This document shows positions 10,230 to 21,526 of a DNA stretch of 64,000 nucleotides, in pieces. Numbering within the stretch: the first letter of the stretch is position 1; the number at the start of each line of letters is the position of its first letter. The notes beneath the pieces are model-generated. The model was not told where the DNA came from, ran no database searches, and was given only the letters and a program-made list of their open reading frames with translations. Source of the stretch: Histoplasma ohiense (taxonomy: Eukaryota; Ascomycota; Eurotiomycetes; Onygenales; Ajellomycetaceae); NCBI GenBank assembly GCA_017607445.1, contig JAEVHH010000002.1:3215501-3279500 (forward strand), given 5' to 3'. Position numbers and translations under genes: made by a program.

Positions 10230-11603
10230 ATATCCTCAGGCCTTCCCTGCACCCCAGGAGTGAAGTAATGTGCAGTAATATTTCGCAGAATATTTGCGGG
10301 TATATCCTCAGTAGTTGGATCAATAAAACGAATATCGCCTTATATATGTTTTTGCATCGAGAATATAGAGGATGGCGAATGTGAAGTCCAGTCCAACCCG
10401 AGTGGAGGTTGGCTGGTGCAATTCTCTCCTGCACCTCTGCTGGGGATCAGACGGTTGAACTTGTCAGCTACCAACAGCCATTTATACCGCCGCGCAATCT
10501 AGTTAAGGCCATTGTTTTACTAACCATCTAATTCCTGTGGCCTTCAATTATCATGAATGTTCTGCTTGGCTTTAGTTCTCTGTACCTTGTTGTGGTTAGA
10601 CGAGGCGTGATAAACTAAACTGCTACACGCGTCTCCCGCGCGGCTAGCTATCTTACCCCCAACCAACCTCCCTATATTTAAATCTTCTGCAGCCACAGGA
10701 TGTCTGCCATGTCCCCGGAGCATATATCAAGGCATCGGGCCAGATACATTATGGGAAGCTCTCTCTCTACACGATCAAATTGGTCCGCTACAGGCTCGTT
10801 GACTCGCGCTTCAAAGTTGATTTTGCGGCCATATTTGATTGGGGCCCTTCAGCGCCTCATCTGAGCTCTATATCTATTGCCTCTGATCGTGGCATGGATG
10901 GCTTGTCTTCCTGCCGCTAGGCCGGGTTCCTTTGGGTCACAATGCCACCACTCAAGACTCAAGGAGGTCTCTCCAACATAGTATAGCATATAGCCCCCAG
11001 GTAGTCGCATTTTTCTTGTGATTCTGGCTCCAACCTGCGACTTTATACTGTCATAAAAGTCTAGGATCTCAACACTTGAAGTCTCCCCAAGCCAGTCGTT
11101 CAAGATTCGGCCCATCCACGATAAAGAAGGAAACCAGAGGAGGACCACAATGTGCCCTAATTCCCACGCCATCTTTCATACCTAGGATTGGCTGCCCAAC
11201 GTATCCAGGGCAAACATATTTGGCCAAGCAAAATCGATAACTAACAGCATTTTTAGAATCCCAAGACCCAAAGCCGTTCATTCGAGCTGGCCTTGGTCAA
11301 TATCATACAGCCAACGTTAAACTGGGTGGTGACTTGGCGCGCTAAGGCAACGCTGAACACGAAATAGATAACCCCGCGGCTCAGCCCCAGCTCTGGGACA
11401 TTTTGCCCCTCGAAAACATAACAAGGTTTATTTTATATGCTTCTCTCCCTTGTCTTGCGGAGCGAGAATCTACTGTTTCTTGTTTAGTGTTTATTTATTT
11501 ATTTTCCGACCAATCTAGGTTAAACCGCCGCCTTTATTTAGGCTTGACCAGGGCTGAAAGCTGCCTCAGTAAACCGAACGGGAGTTTTCGAAGATCAAGC
11601 AGA
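10230..11603. other. Divergent intergenic region, CCE1 / trehalase
   Basis: About 1.4 kb that should contain both promoters. A minus-strand open frame at 10849-11172 (107 codons) overlaps another at 11069-11281; neither shows a domain, signal peptide or splice context. A short A/T-rich stretch lies before the trehalase ATG. No specific regulatory motif could be assigned. Confidence 0.45.
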
Positions 11604-14215
11604 ATGAAAGAGAACACGCCACTGACTGTTCCTCTCGACGACCATGGCTTCAGCCATGCAATTCGCGAATTGAGGAAGTCCTCATCCATTGTAAGTACCA
11701 GCCCTCCTGCGACACTTGCCTCCGAGAGGGAGAATGGTGGGTGAAGGTTGTTCAATTCAAGTTCCCTTGGAGGCAGATCCAGTATCAACCGACGTGACTA
11801 CATATTGTTGGCATTTACATTTCTTCAACAACAGAACTCTTGCCTAATTTAGTCTTTGATCATTACTTTTTAGACTTGCAGGAGCTAATACCTCAAGCAG
11901 CCAGCAATACCGAAGCAAATTCTTGTGCCGCGCACACGTCGAGGGAGCCACGGTATTTGGTTTCCTATTGTTTCCATACTCGTACTCTCTTACCTCTGCA
12001 GCATATAACTGATTCTGCAGATGAGGGCTCGCTTCCTCCTGTTTTTAAGGTGTGGGTGGACAATGCGATGGAAAGTTTGCTTGAACAAGAAGATACGGAC
12101 AAGAATCTGCAGATTACCATTCTTGACAATGGGCCAAAGGTAAGGAGATGGCCATATCCCTTGTACTTATTTTTGAAGGCGAGGATCTTTCTAAGCTCAA
12201 TCTTAGGTAGTCTCTCTGGGTACCTTTCTATCCGACGGCGGCCGGACGCGGGAAATCCGCGGCACATATCTGCTTGCGAATCTACTTGAGGAGCTACATT
12301 TGACCAAGGGCAGACATGCATCGAAGCTGATCCACTTCAATGATGTCTCCGAAGATCCGGTTAGCCGTATCAATCGCAAAATTAAGGACCAATACTGGAA
12401 CAACTTGACCAGGAGGCTAGATGAGTCTATGATTGAAGTTGCTTCTAAGGACCCCAAGGACTGGAATGAGGACCCGCGCCCACGAATCTTTGTTCCATAT
12501 GGTGAAGACAAACTCTACGAATATTACTGCCAATCTTCAAAGAACAAGCCTGAATTAAAACTGGAGGTGCAGTACCTTCCCCAAGGAGAAATTACGGCCG
12601 ACTTCGTCCACGGGCTTCGAGATCGACCAGGTTTGCTCGCACTCGAGATGGACTATTCAAATCCAGATAAGCTGCGAGGACTGCAGTTTATAGTTCCCGG
12701 TGGTCGATTCAATGAATGCTACTACTGGGACAGTTACTTTGCATGCCTTGGCCTCCTGGAGGTTGGAAGGCTTGATCTTGTGCGAGATATTCTGTATAAC
12801 TTTATATTTCAAGTGAAACATTATGGTAAGATTCCGAATGCGAATCGGTCATATTATCTTTGCAGATCGCAACCGCCGTTTCTCTCGGATCTTGCAGTGC
12901 GAACTTTCAAAAGCATTGACAACAAGGAAGAGGCTGCTGCAGTGTTACGGGCTGGGATTCTAGCAGCCATCAGAGAATACTTCACCGTTTGGATGTCAGA
13001 GCCGCGATACGATCCAACTACCGGACTCTCCCGGTTTAAGCCGCCTGGTAAGGGTATCCCCTTGGAAGTCGAAGAAGGCCATTTCGACGCGGTTCTATAC
13101 AGCTATGCGGAAAAATATGCTTGTACAATTCCTGAGTTTATTAACCAGTATAACTCTGGGAATGTGAATGAACCTGAACTGGATGAATATTTCATGCATG
13201 ATAGAGGGGTGCGAGAATCGGGACACGATACGTCGTAAGTCAGCTACTTTGATATAGAGACCAGACTAGTGTGTTTTTTCCCCCGACGATACTAAGCTAC
13301 TTCATGCAGCTATCGATTCGACCAAGGTTGTGCGGACCTTGCTACCGTGGACCTAAATTGCCTCTTATACAAGTACGAGAGTGACATAGCTTGGGCCATC
13401 AAAAATGTCTTCAACGACAAGCTCCCCATCCCAGCCGAATGGCGCACGCCAGGTATGACAGACGACCACGTCGAAGCATCCGCATCCTGGCTCCAACGTG
13501 CCAGCCAGCGCCAGGAAAGTGTAAACAAATACCTCTGGGACCCTGAGCGGGGAATGTACTTCGATTACAACACAAAAACCCAGAAACCCACCACCTACGA
13601 ATACGTAACAACCCTCTACCCGCTCTGGTGCGGCATCGCCAGCCGCGAACAAGCCGACTCCCTCGTTACTAGAGCACTACCCAAATTCGAATGCGTTGGC
13701 GGTCTCAGCGCCAGTACCGAGAAGTCTCGCGGCCCAGTCAGCATGCCTCACCGGCCGCCGAAGCAATGGGATTTCCCCTTTGGATGGGCGCCGCATCAGA
13801 TGCTTGCCTGGGACGGGCTGAAGAGATATGGCTATTTGCGTGAGATGGAAAGGCTCGTCTATCGCTGGCTGCAGCTCATGGTTCGGGTCGCGGTGAATTA
13901 CCACGGGGCGATTGTGGAGAAGTATGATGTGACACAGATGGACAATCCTAGCCAGGTCGATGCGGAGTATGGTAATCAAGGGCTGGATTTTAAATATGCA
14001 AATGTTGAGGGGTAGGTGTCTCTTCCCCTCCTTATTTTCTCTCCCCTCTCTCCGTTGTATCATTGCTGACACCTTCGTGACGGTACAGCTTCGGGTGGAG
14101 TAATGCTAGCTTCTCATATGGGCTATCCTTGATTAGGTATCGGAAACTGATGGCGAAAGCCCTGGGCCTTTGTGTCCCTTATGACGATTTACGGATGGAG
14201 AACGCCCATATTTGA
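11604..14215 (+). CDS. Neutral (cytosolic) alpha,alpha-trehalase, GH37
   Basis: Proposed exons 11604-11690, 11882-12139, 12207-13234, 13310-14011, 14089-14215 give 733 residues, close to the usual length. EDTDKNLQITILDNGPK matches the calcium-binding segment of neutral trehalases. PGGRFNECYYWDSYF is trehalase signature 1 and QWDFPFGWAPHQM is signature 2. The expected catalytic acid is the Asp in RESGHD and the base the Glu in VEKYD; both are present. The enzyme hydrolyses trehalose to two glucoses in the cytosol and is normally activated by PKA phosphorylation in its N-terminus. That N-terminus is poorly conserved here: an RRSSR motif lies in frame just upstream of the chosen ATG, the first in-frame ATG. 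The first two exons are therefore uncertain, the rest secure. The signature Cys in NECYYWD, and other differences from the usual family sequence, suggest a diverged paralogue. Confidence 0.88.
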
Positions 14216-14839
14216 CATACACAAAGATGTGTCGGCTGCCTTTGTTTCTTTTCTGCGGAAAATTATAAACATATGATCATTTTTGGGGAGAATTTCATAT
14301 ATATTTGCACGCATGGGAACGATTGTTAATGACGATAAATGACGGCCACTAGGTACGTTTAGATTGGGGCTTTTGGAATACAACTACGTCATGGCTCATG
14401 ACACCTGCATTTCCCGAAGGCCTATATGACATGTTTTTTTCTGGGTTTAGATGAAAATTTTGTTTTCAAATTTCAATACCGACCTCTTATAAAGTTGTCT
14501 TCTTACACACAAATGATATGGTTGTGAGGGGAGAAGTAATATGGACTGCGGGAAAATATAGTCTCGTTGGTAATATCAATTTGGGTGATGGTTTATTCTC
14601 CACCGGAACGTACAGGAACATTGTGAGGCGGGCGGGCATTTTATGCGTGAAATAATAATCAGGACGGGATGGCCCATATTAACAGGAATGCAGAGAGATA
14701 TACGATGATTCTGTGTGATGGAAGCGAAGCTATCAAATGGATATAGAAATTTTGCTCAAGCGAAATCGTTGCCATACAGACAAATCTGTGGGTTTATTCG
14801 TAACAGTCGTGAGCGCGAAGGTATCTCCGGAAATTAACT
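14216..14839. other. Convergent 3' spacer
   Basis: About 620 bp between the trehalase stop and the end of the opposing gene. AT-rich, with no gene or named repeat seen. Confidence 0.5.
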
Positions 14840-16138
14840 TTAGTTCATATACAGCGTGTCGGCTTGATGAAGTTCATCAGACTCGATCGATGCTGCAAGA
14901 TCTTCGCAAACTACCATCCGGCATTTATCATTCCATGGCTGAAGGAGATTTACCAGATAATCATTCTGCGATGCACCCGAGACTACCGTGTATTCCAAGT
15001 GGCCATCACCGTCCTCCTCGTTGCCACCAAGGATTCGTTTCAGTTGTTTTGGAGCGTCGGTGACGTAAATCATCTTCCAAGGGTTGATTGTAAACGAGCC
15101 ATCGACATTGCTGTAGAAACGTAGCATGCTTCCGGCCGGCTGAGTTTTCGAGAATCGATCGCCTGCAATGCGCCAGTCAACGATCGACTGGAAAAATTGT
15201 GCCACTTCTAGAGCTGCAGGATTCGAAGGAAGTGGCGGGGCTGGGTCGCTCTCATCATCTGGTTTCGGATACTCTGATGGGCTGGCACTGCCGTAGAACT
15301 CAGCGAGCAATAGCCCAATGGTTAACTGGAGCTTCTGGTTTAAATCTTCCAATACCGGATTTGCACTCTTCTCGTTCTGCTCCGCTTCCCTTCCAATAAC
15401 CAGAACCCGTTGCCCTGCTGACTTGGTGGCCAGGGCATGTGCATCTGGCACTGGCGGTGCTGTCACGCCTGATAAAATTTGCGATTTCTGCCGCATGTTA
15501 AAACTCATCCCGCCAGGTACCCGCTCCACCTCCCAGGTTCCACCCACGCGGGCCGAGAGACTGCCGTTCACCAGTGCCCTGAACTGACGGTACAGCCGCT
15601 CTCCAGGCTCCCCCTCCGTTACGTATAGATGGGACCATTTCTTGTCACAGAGCGCGAGGATAGATAAGTCGACAATGCATGATGGGATGGCACGGGCTGG
15701 GCGGACGAGGGAGTCGTAATTAAACCCTTGGTCGTAGCCTAGGAGAATGATACGGATATCCACACGATTGATGTCGGATTTGTCTGGCAAGGATGTATCT
15801 CCAGAAAGCAACTCTTGCTGTCTTTGCTCGATACATTCTAATAGCGAGTAGATGAGCGCGTAAGTGTTCAACAGTAAGTCCTGGATGGAGTGAAGGACAT
15901 TTTCTTCGCATCCAGAGAATGTGCGTTGGCCTTGTCCTAGGGTATAGCCGGGGAATGGAAGCGCAATGTCGCAAGACGCCCGTGTGGAAGAGCGGGCTGC
16001 GAGGCGCTTGAGTCTTCGCAAGGCAGCGTCGAGCGGAAGGCGATAGGCGGCGGCGAGTGTAGCGGGGGAGGGAGGTTGCGGAGGTGGGGGCAGCAGGAGC
16101 AGCGCAGACAGCGTACTCGTACTGTTGCTGTTGGCCAT
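14840..16138 (-). CDS. Orphan protein resembling the N-terminal region of fungal PPAT-family proteins
   Basis: Single-exon gene of 432 residues. The opening LLLLPPPPQPP followed by a helical segment, the IRIILLGYD strand, and the VDLSILALCDKKWSHLYVTEGEPGERL segment resemble, from memory, the N-terminal domain of fungal pantetheine-phosphate adenylyltransferase family proteins. The catalytic HxGH nucleotidyltransferase motif that should follow is absent. The second half (FQSIVDWRIAGDRF, then GSFTINPWKMIYVTDAPKQLKRIL) fits no family I can name. There is no signal peptide or membrane span, and a short Asp/Glu-rich patch sits near residues 295-305. It could be a diverged paralogue that lost its enzyme domain, or an unrelated family. 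The coding call is good; the functional call is weak. Confidence 0.6.
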   Translation of the reverse strand: MANSNSTSTLSALLLLPPPPQPPSPATLAAAYRLPLDAALRRLKRLAARSSTRASCDIALPFPGYTLGQGQRTFSGCEENVLHSIQDLLLNTYALIYSLLECIEQRQQELLSGDTSLPDKSDINRVDIRIILLGYDQGFNYDSLVRPARAIPSCIVDLSILALCDKKWSHLYVTEGEPGERLYRQFRALVNGSLSARVGGTWEVERVPGGMSFNMRQKSQILSGVTAPPVPDAHALATKSAGQRVLVIGREAEQNEKSANPVLEDLNQKLQLTIGLLLAEFYGSASPSEYPKPDDESDPAPPLPSNPAALEVAQFFQSIVDWRIAGDRFSKTQPAGSMLRFYSNVDGSFTINPWKMIYVTDAPKQLKRILGGNEEDGDGHLEYTVVSGASQNDYLVNLLQPWNDKCRMVVCEDLAASIESDELHQADTLYMN

Positions 16139-17036
16139 TGCTAGGCTCGAACATGCGATCGAAGATATGTCACCCTGTGTCGCCCTCGTGGAATGGCATT
16201 CAATATGACGCGAGAACAGTTCAATCGAAGGAAGGGAACGCCATTCGACACCTGACAGGGTTTGCTGCAGCCCCTGTTCAGGCGCTCGTGTCTGGAAGAG
16301 CCCTCTTAGTTAGCCGCATGTCTCTTTGTCCCTTCGTCGCTGTTTGCGTGTGGGGGCGCTGGGACGCCATGACACGCTCTCTTTGCCGAACTCCACAGCA
16401 CACTTGGGCCAGTTACAGCTCAAGGCCGTGTTGTGGCTTTTAGTTACGACTGTGGAAGGTCTCTCTGCCTTCCCGCACTATCAGCAGGTTGACTCGTGAA
16501 TGGCGAACGGATTGTTTGACCCGCTCTCCGCCTCTCGCTATATCCATCTCGCATTGCCCCTACGTGGTTGGTCGCATTGAAGAACGAAACCGAGTGAGCT
16601 GTGAACTTCTCATTGTTTCGATTTTTCAATCGCAGGACACTCAGAGGCATTTGTCACGATGGAATTCTATCAGCCCCTTAGAACCTCAGGCTTCCGCTAA
16701 CACTAGCACATGCATTAGCTTGAGGTAACTGGTCTCAATTTCAACAGGCTCTGTCGTTTTACCCAGTGCTAAGTGGCCATGTCACTACTAGTCAGTTTCG
16801 ACCTTTGATCCATGCTTGCCTCTGAGGCTGTGAGGGCATAAGGCTTGAAGTCCGTCAAACATGGGAGCGTTGAGCCTCCTGAGACCGGGTGCTTGAGAGG
16901 ATATATGGTTTGCATTCAAGATGGATCGAACCAAAATTCCATTCCAATCGTCCGACAATCGCATCCAGAGGTCGATTCGATCCTATCCTTCATATATCTT
17001 CCCTCCTAGGCTACACTACAACTTACCACTTCAGAT
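16139..17036. other. Divergent intergenic region
   Basis: About 0.9 kb between two divergent genes. Open frames at 16084-16443 and 16489-16728 show no domain. A pyrimidine-rich stretch just before 17037 is typical of a fungal transcription start region. Confidence 0.45.
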
Positions 17037-19537
17037 ATGGCTACCGTGGATGTGGTCGAACTCACGGAACTCACGGACACGATGATCGACACAGTCGTCG
17101 TCCATGGAAGAACAACGTCTGTTGCCTGTTATATCTCCATGACGAGCTGATGAAACCGATTTCGCTAACGTTCCTTACACAGTGGCGATGGAGAAAAAGT
17201 CACAGTAGCAACAGATGCTATGCTTCATCGTTTTGACAGAGACAGGGCAGCCAAGGTTGCCGCAGCCGAGATCGTACCAAAAGCACGAGCTAAACGGCAT
17301 GCTGCAACGCTTGGTGCTATCCGAAGGCTGTATGAGGAGCGTAACAGCAACGGCATGAAGAACCTGGTTTTCTCTACGCTCTTTAATGGTTATACGCATT
17401 TGCCTTCCGATCAGGATCTCCACGACCTAGCTGTGGATCAATTTCCTCCCAGGGCGACGCTCAAGGCTCAGGTCTGCGATTTCTATCCGGACCACGCGGA
17501 AGCAAAAGAGGTCACTCTTGGAGATATTGAATCCCGTATGCCCTTCCGTTTTTCCTTACAATTGCTGCTCCTCGATGATCATTCGATATAGGCAATCTAT
17601 TCTAGATCGCCAAAAACATACATGCTGACTTTTCTCAAGAGTGGCAAGAAAAGCCTCACGGTGTTCAAGTTCGATGGATGTAAGAGAACCTTGATCATTC
17701 CAGTTTGTGTAATGATCATACACTAATTAATATCAAATAGACATGTCCCGGTTGGCAGAGGAATTTATCATTCCGTAGGTTAAATGTTTCAACGACACTG
17801 GTCAGTTGGTTGGAATCGAGTGCTGATTCCAAATATTATCCAGTCTATTGAGGACTTGTTTCGACACGCAAACAATGAGGAGCCTCGCCCATTTAAAAAC
17901 GCTGGCCATGTTGGTTTTGCGTATGTCGAGCTGGACAATTTGAATTTTCGGCATCGTGAAGAGGTCGAGGATCTCCGAGACACATACTGCTTGCTCTCAA
18001 GATTGGACCATCTATCTAGGTCTGCTCTTGATTCAACAGATGATGATTTGTCTCCCCAGACTTCCAAAACATCGACTGGGCCTGAGCCACTAGACTGGGA
18101 GTGTCATCGAGGTGATAGAAATCCAAAATTGCGAGGCGACCTAGAATGGCGAGCAGAGCACCTTAACACCGAGCTCACCTTCTGGGAGCTAGTTGCATCT
18201 GACATGCCTTGGCAAATCTCTGATGGCCTCCCAATATGCGCGAGTGGGCCGCTTGGACGAATCAAGCCAGTCATAAACAGCTATGATTTTCGAATTCTCT
18301 CCAGTCACCCGGCGTTTCTTGATGCCCAACTCGTTCGGAATGAATTTCGATTTTTCCACAGAAGCGATGGTTCGCTCTCACCTCCCACCCCATCCTAACC
18401 CACATGGGACAGCGTACTCAGCCTAACAAGTTTCGTTTATGTAGGCTTTCTTTTGACCATGTCTGCGGCGAAAGGCGTTAACTACCTGGATGCCCGACTA
18501 CGAGAATATCTCCGGCAGTCTCCTGATGACATCTTGCTGAATCCAGGGGCTTCGGCTGTGGGTCAAACACTGAGGGAATTCGCCTCAACAGGAACGAGCA
18601 CTTGGGAAAAGCCAACAGCTGAATGGCTTGTTGTCCACCTCGCGACCGAAATAGGCACTTGCCCACACAATGACACTCTGGGCCATAACCAGATTTCGGT
18701 AGTGGAAGCCTACCAGGATATTCTTCGTGATCTTGTTTGTAGAAGTGTATCTCGCTCCTCAATCCAAGATTCGGCCATACTGACAAGAATTTATCAGAAA
18801 CTGCGTACCTATGAACCGTGGAGACGTGACGAGACGGTTCGGCTGACGAGGACTTTTCTGCAGTGCATGGAGGAGATCAGGTTCATTAGCAAGATGCTTG
18901 AGTCGAGGCAAAATCTCTTTACTCGGTTGAAGGAAGATATTAAGAAACATGACGAAGAGGATCGAAACCACGGCATACCACACAACCCCGACGGCGAGTC
19001 TTGTATGCATAGGGTTGATTGGACTCTGGGCAAAATTCGACAACAGCGTGATGACATTGAAAATATTGCCCACGAAATTAAAAATTCCATGAACGATGTA
19101 AGCTGTCCCCCTATCCTACCTGATTTTAATACTTTGGGGCCCAATGATCGGCTTGTACACTGACATATGTCCTCATGCAGCTTCTCCACCTTCGTACGAT
19201 CGAACAAAATGAACTCACTATTGTCCGCGACAGCCAGCAGCGTGCAATCATGCTCTTTACCGCAGTGACCGTAATCTTCCTCCCGCTCTCCTTTTGCACT
19301 TCCTACTTCGGCATGAACCTACAAGGAATCTCCGACACTGCTCGTTCGGAACGGTACTTCTGGTACGTCTGCGGCACGGCCGGATTTGCCATAGTAAGCG
19401 TCATTTCCATTTATGCCTTTTGGCACCCGGTGAAGGATTATTTGATGGTCCTGCGGGAGCAGCGGAAGTCGAAGCGCTTTACAAGGGAAGAGAGGAAGAG
19501 AAGACTAAAAAGGCGGATCTCGAGTGAAAATGTGTAG
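17037..19537 (+). CDS. CorA-like divalent cation transporter family protein
   Basis: Multi-exon gene. Exons supported by frame: 17183-17535, 17640-17679, 17741-17774, 17844 to about 18395, about 18453-19097 and 19181-19537; a first exon from ATG 17037 to about 17116 is likely but uses a weak donor. The intron around 18396-18452 must exist, since one in-frame stop separates two halves in the same frame, but its ends are unclear. The C-terminal exon has two membrane helices (AIMLFTAVTVIFLPLSF, then FWYVCGTAGFAIVSVISIYAF) separated by SYFGMN, the CorA signature variant of the GMN pore motif. Before it is a long charged, coiled-coil-like helical region. The family moves magnesium or related cations across a membrane; the fungal proteins with long N-terminal domains are little characterised. 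A basic tail (KRRLKRR) ends the protein. Confidence 0.78.
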
Positions 19538-21526
19538 TATTTGGAATTTAGTTGCATATATTTAGTGTTTGCATCTTTTTTGATCCTTGTTTTGGTGATT
19601 ATGTTTCGAGATCGCTTGTATACCATTATTTCAATTTATTTGCACGATTCGATGTGCCGCCATAAGTTTTTTTGTTCAGCTTTCTCATGGCATGATACGT
19701 CCCAGTCTGATTTTAATGCATAGTTTGGTATTTTTTGTCTTTCCTCTTCCTTTTTCAGCTAATTCAGCGAAGCGCACATTTCTCACACAATTTACTCTGT
19801 ACATATTCCTGACTCTCAGGCCATTTTTCTTGGTCCGTATAAGCAATAATTGTCCCTTATTAGTGGTCCCATTTCAAGATTTATTTTTATTTAGTTTATT
19901 TTTATTTTTATTTAAAAAATAACTTGAAGATACTAAAAAGAAGCCCGGAAAGAAGATTCAAGTGGCAAAAGAAGGAGTAATCTGGCCATTGATGTCCTCT
20001 CGGCAACGGTAACTAAATGTTTAGGGTTTACCGGCCCGAACCTTAAACATTTCCCCCTCCTTTGGGTCGGGCCGACTAGCGATGGCATTCTAGTTCCCGG
20101 TCGAATGTGTCGATGTTTTTCAAAAACCTGAGAATATTTCGCGAATGAGGATGGAGTAAATCCATGATTCGAAAATATATGTTATCGTTGGGTTCACAGC
20201 TGGGGTTGCTCCCCAGGATCTCCAGGGTTTGGTATGTGCGTATCAGGAAGATGCAAAGAGAGCCTATAGCCGGTAGTTCCATTCTCATAATTTCGGCAAA
20301 ATGCGGACAGGGAGGAGAGGGTCGTCGAAAACTAGCGGATGGGGCCACATCGCCATCACTGAAAACACTAAAATCGTAATCGAACGGATGAAAGCCTTTT
20401 TGACATAAAACATTCTTGATCTCTGCCAGTGCATAATTATAGAGTTAGTACACTAGCTTCACCTAGTTCTCATGGGGACGTTTCAAGAAGTCTCCTGCAT
20501 TAAGTGGAGTTGAAGGTTTAAGTAACTAACTAACAGCAATTTCCTGATATATTGTTGTGTCCTTGCTTGAAAGTTCCGTAATAAAGTGGATTCAGACGGC
20601 GGCTTTATTATTTTTTATCATGCTTTTTGCCAACTAACCGTGTCATATCCTATCCTTCCTGATCCGCCTTTTCGTCTTTCAGCATGTGTTCTCACGGATG
20701 CGCAAATATCTGCTTACAGAGAGTGGGCTGTCACCTTTTACTTCTTACATTAAAACGTTGCATAAATCGTGGTGTTTGGTTGGATTGTTGAGATGGCCTG
20801 TTCCAGCTCTCTCAACGAGGGTCCGTGGGACTGAATTGAAGATATTGTAACGTTTATTTCATATCTGCATATGATTGGACATTAGGTAATTTATTATTTG
20901 GCTCTTCCAATTTGCAGCTCCGAAACAAAATACGGCCACGATCAGGTTTTCCCGCACAAATATCTGCTTTCCGTAGTATGTAAGTTGTGGTCGAGGACGA
21001 GATGGGCGATAAGAAGATGAATCAAAGAAAAACTAAACAAGGTAATTGTGAACGTTTCTAACATTGGAAAAAAAAGGTAAAACAAATTTAAGCTTAGAAG
21101 TGGTAGGCTCCGCCCGGTTTGCTTCTTCATACCAGTCTGCGACCTGTTTCAACCCCTTTAAGCCAAAAAGGCTTATTTGAAAACAAAGTAAAATAATCTA
21201 TAACTCTAGCCTTCCCCACTTCCCATGTTTATTTGTTCTGGTGTAGACGTGGCATTTGCGGAAGTGCCAAAACTCCTAATGTGCATATAGCGATTGATGA
21301 GATAAGGGGAATAAGAAGAGCGCAACGAAATGAGAGGGTGGAAATAAGGGGTTCTAATGGGGGTAATGGACAAAGTAGTAAATAAAAGGCTGGCTAATGG
21401 CAAGATAATAAGGACAGGGGCATCAATAGAAGAGAAAATGTCAAAGGAAATAGAGGTAGATGGATGGAGGGAAAAATTAGAGATAGAACATTATGTACAA
21501 GTAGTCAAGGCAATATTTATTGCTAT
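19538..21526. other. Intergenic, convergent, with a hairpin pair
   Basis: About 2 kb with no convincing gene. T-rich sequence follows the CorA-like stop. An inverted-repeat pair sits at 20015-20074 (separate entry). The short frames at 20076-20379, 20942-21130 and 21206-21403 have no domain. Confidence 0.45.
20015..20074. repeat. Two overlapping inverted repeats (alternative hairpins)
   Basis: AAATGTTTAGGGTT (20015-20028) pairs with AACCTTAAACATTT (20039-20052) over 14 bases with one G-T-type mismatch and a 10-base loop. The loop itself contains CGGCCCGA (20032-20039), which is the exact reverse complement of TCGGGCCG at 20067-20074. The two stems cannot form together. This could be a small transposon remnant or a transcript 3' structure; nothing decides between them. 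Confidence 0.75.

Noticed and set aside
10849..11281. Overlapping minus-strand frames of 107 and 70 codons
   Set aside because: No domain, no signal peptide, overlapping each other, and in the shared promoter region of CCE1 and trehalase.
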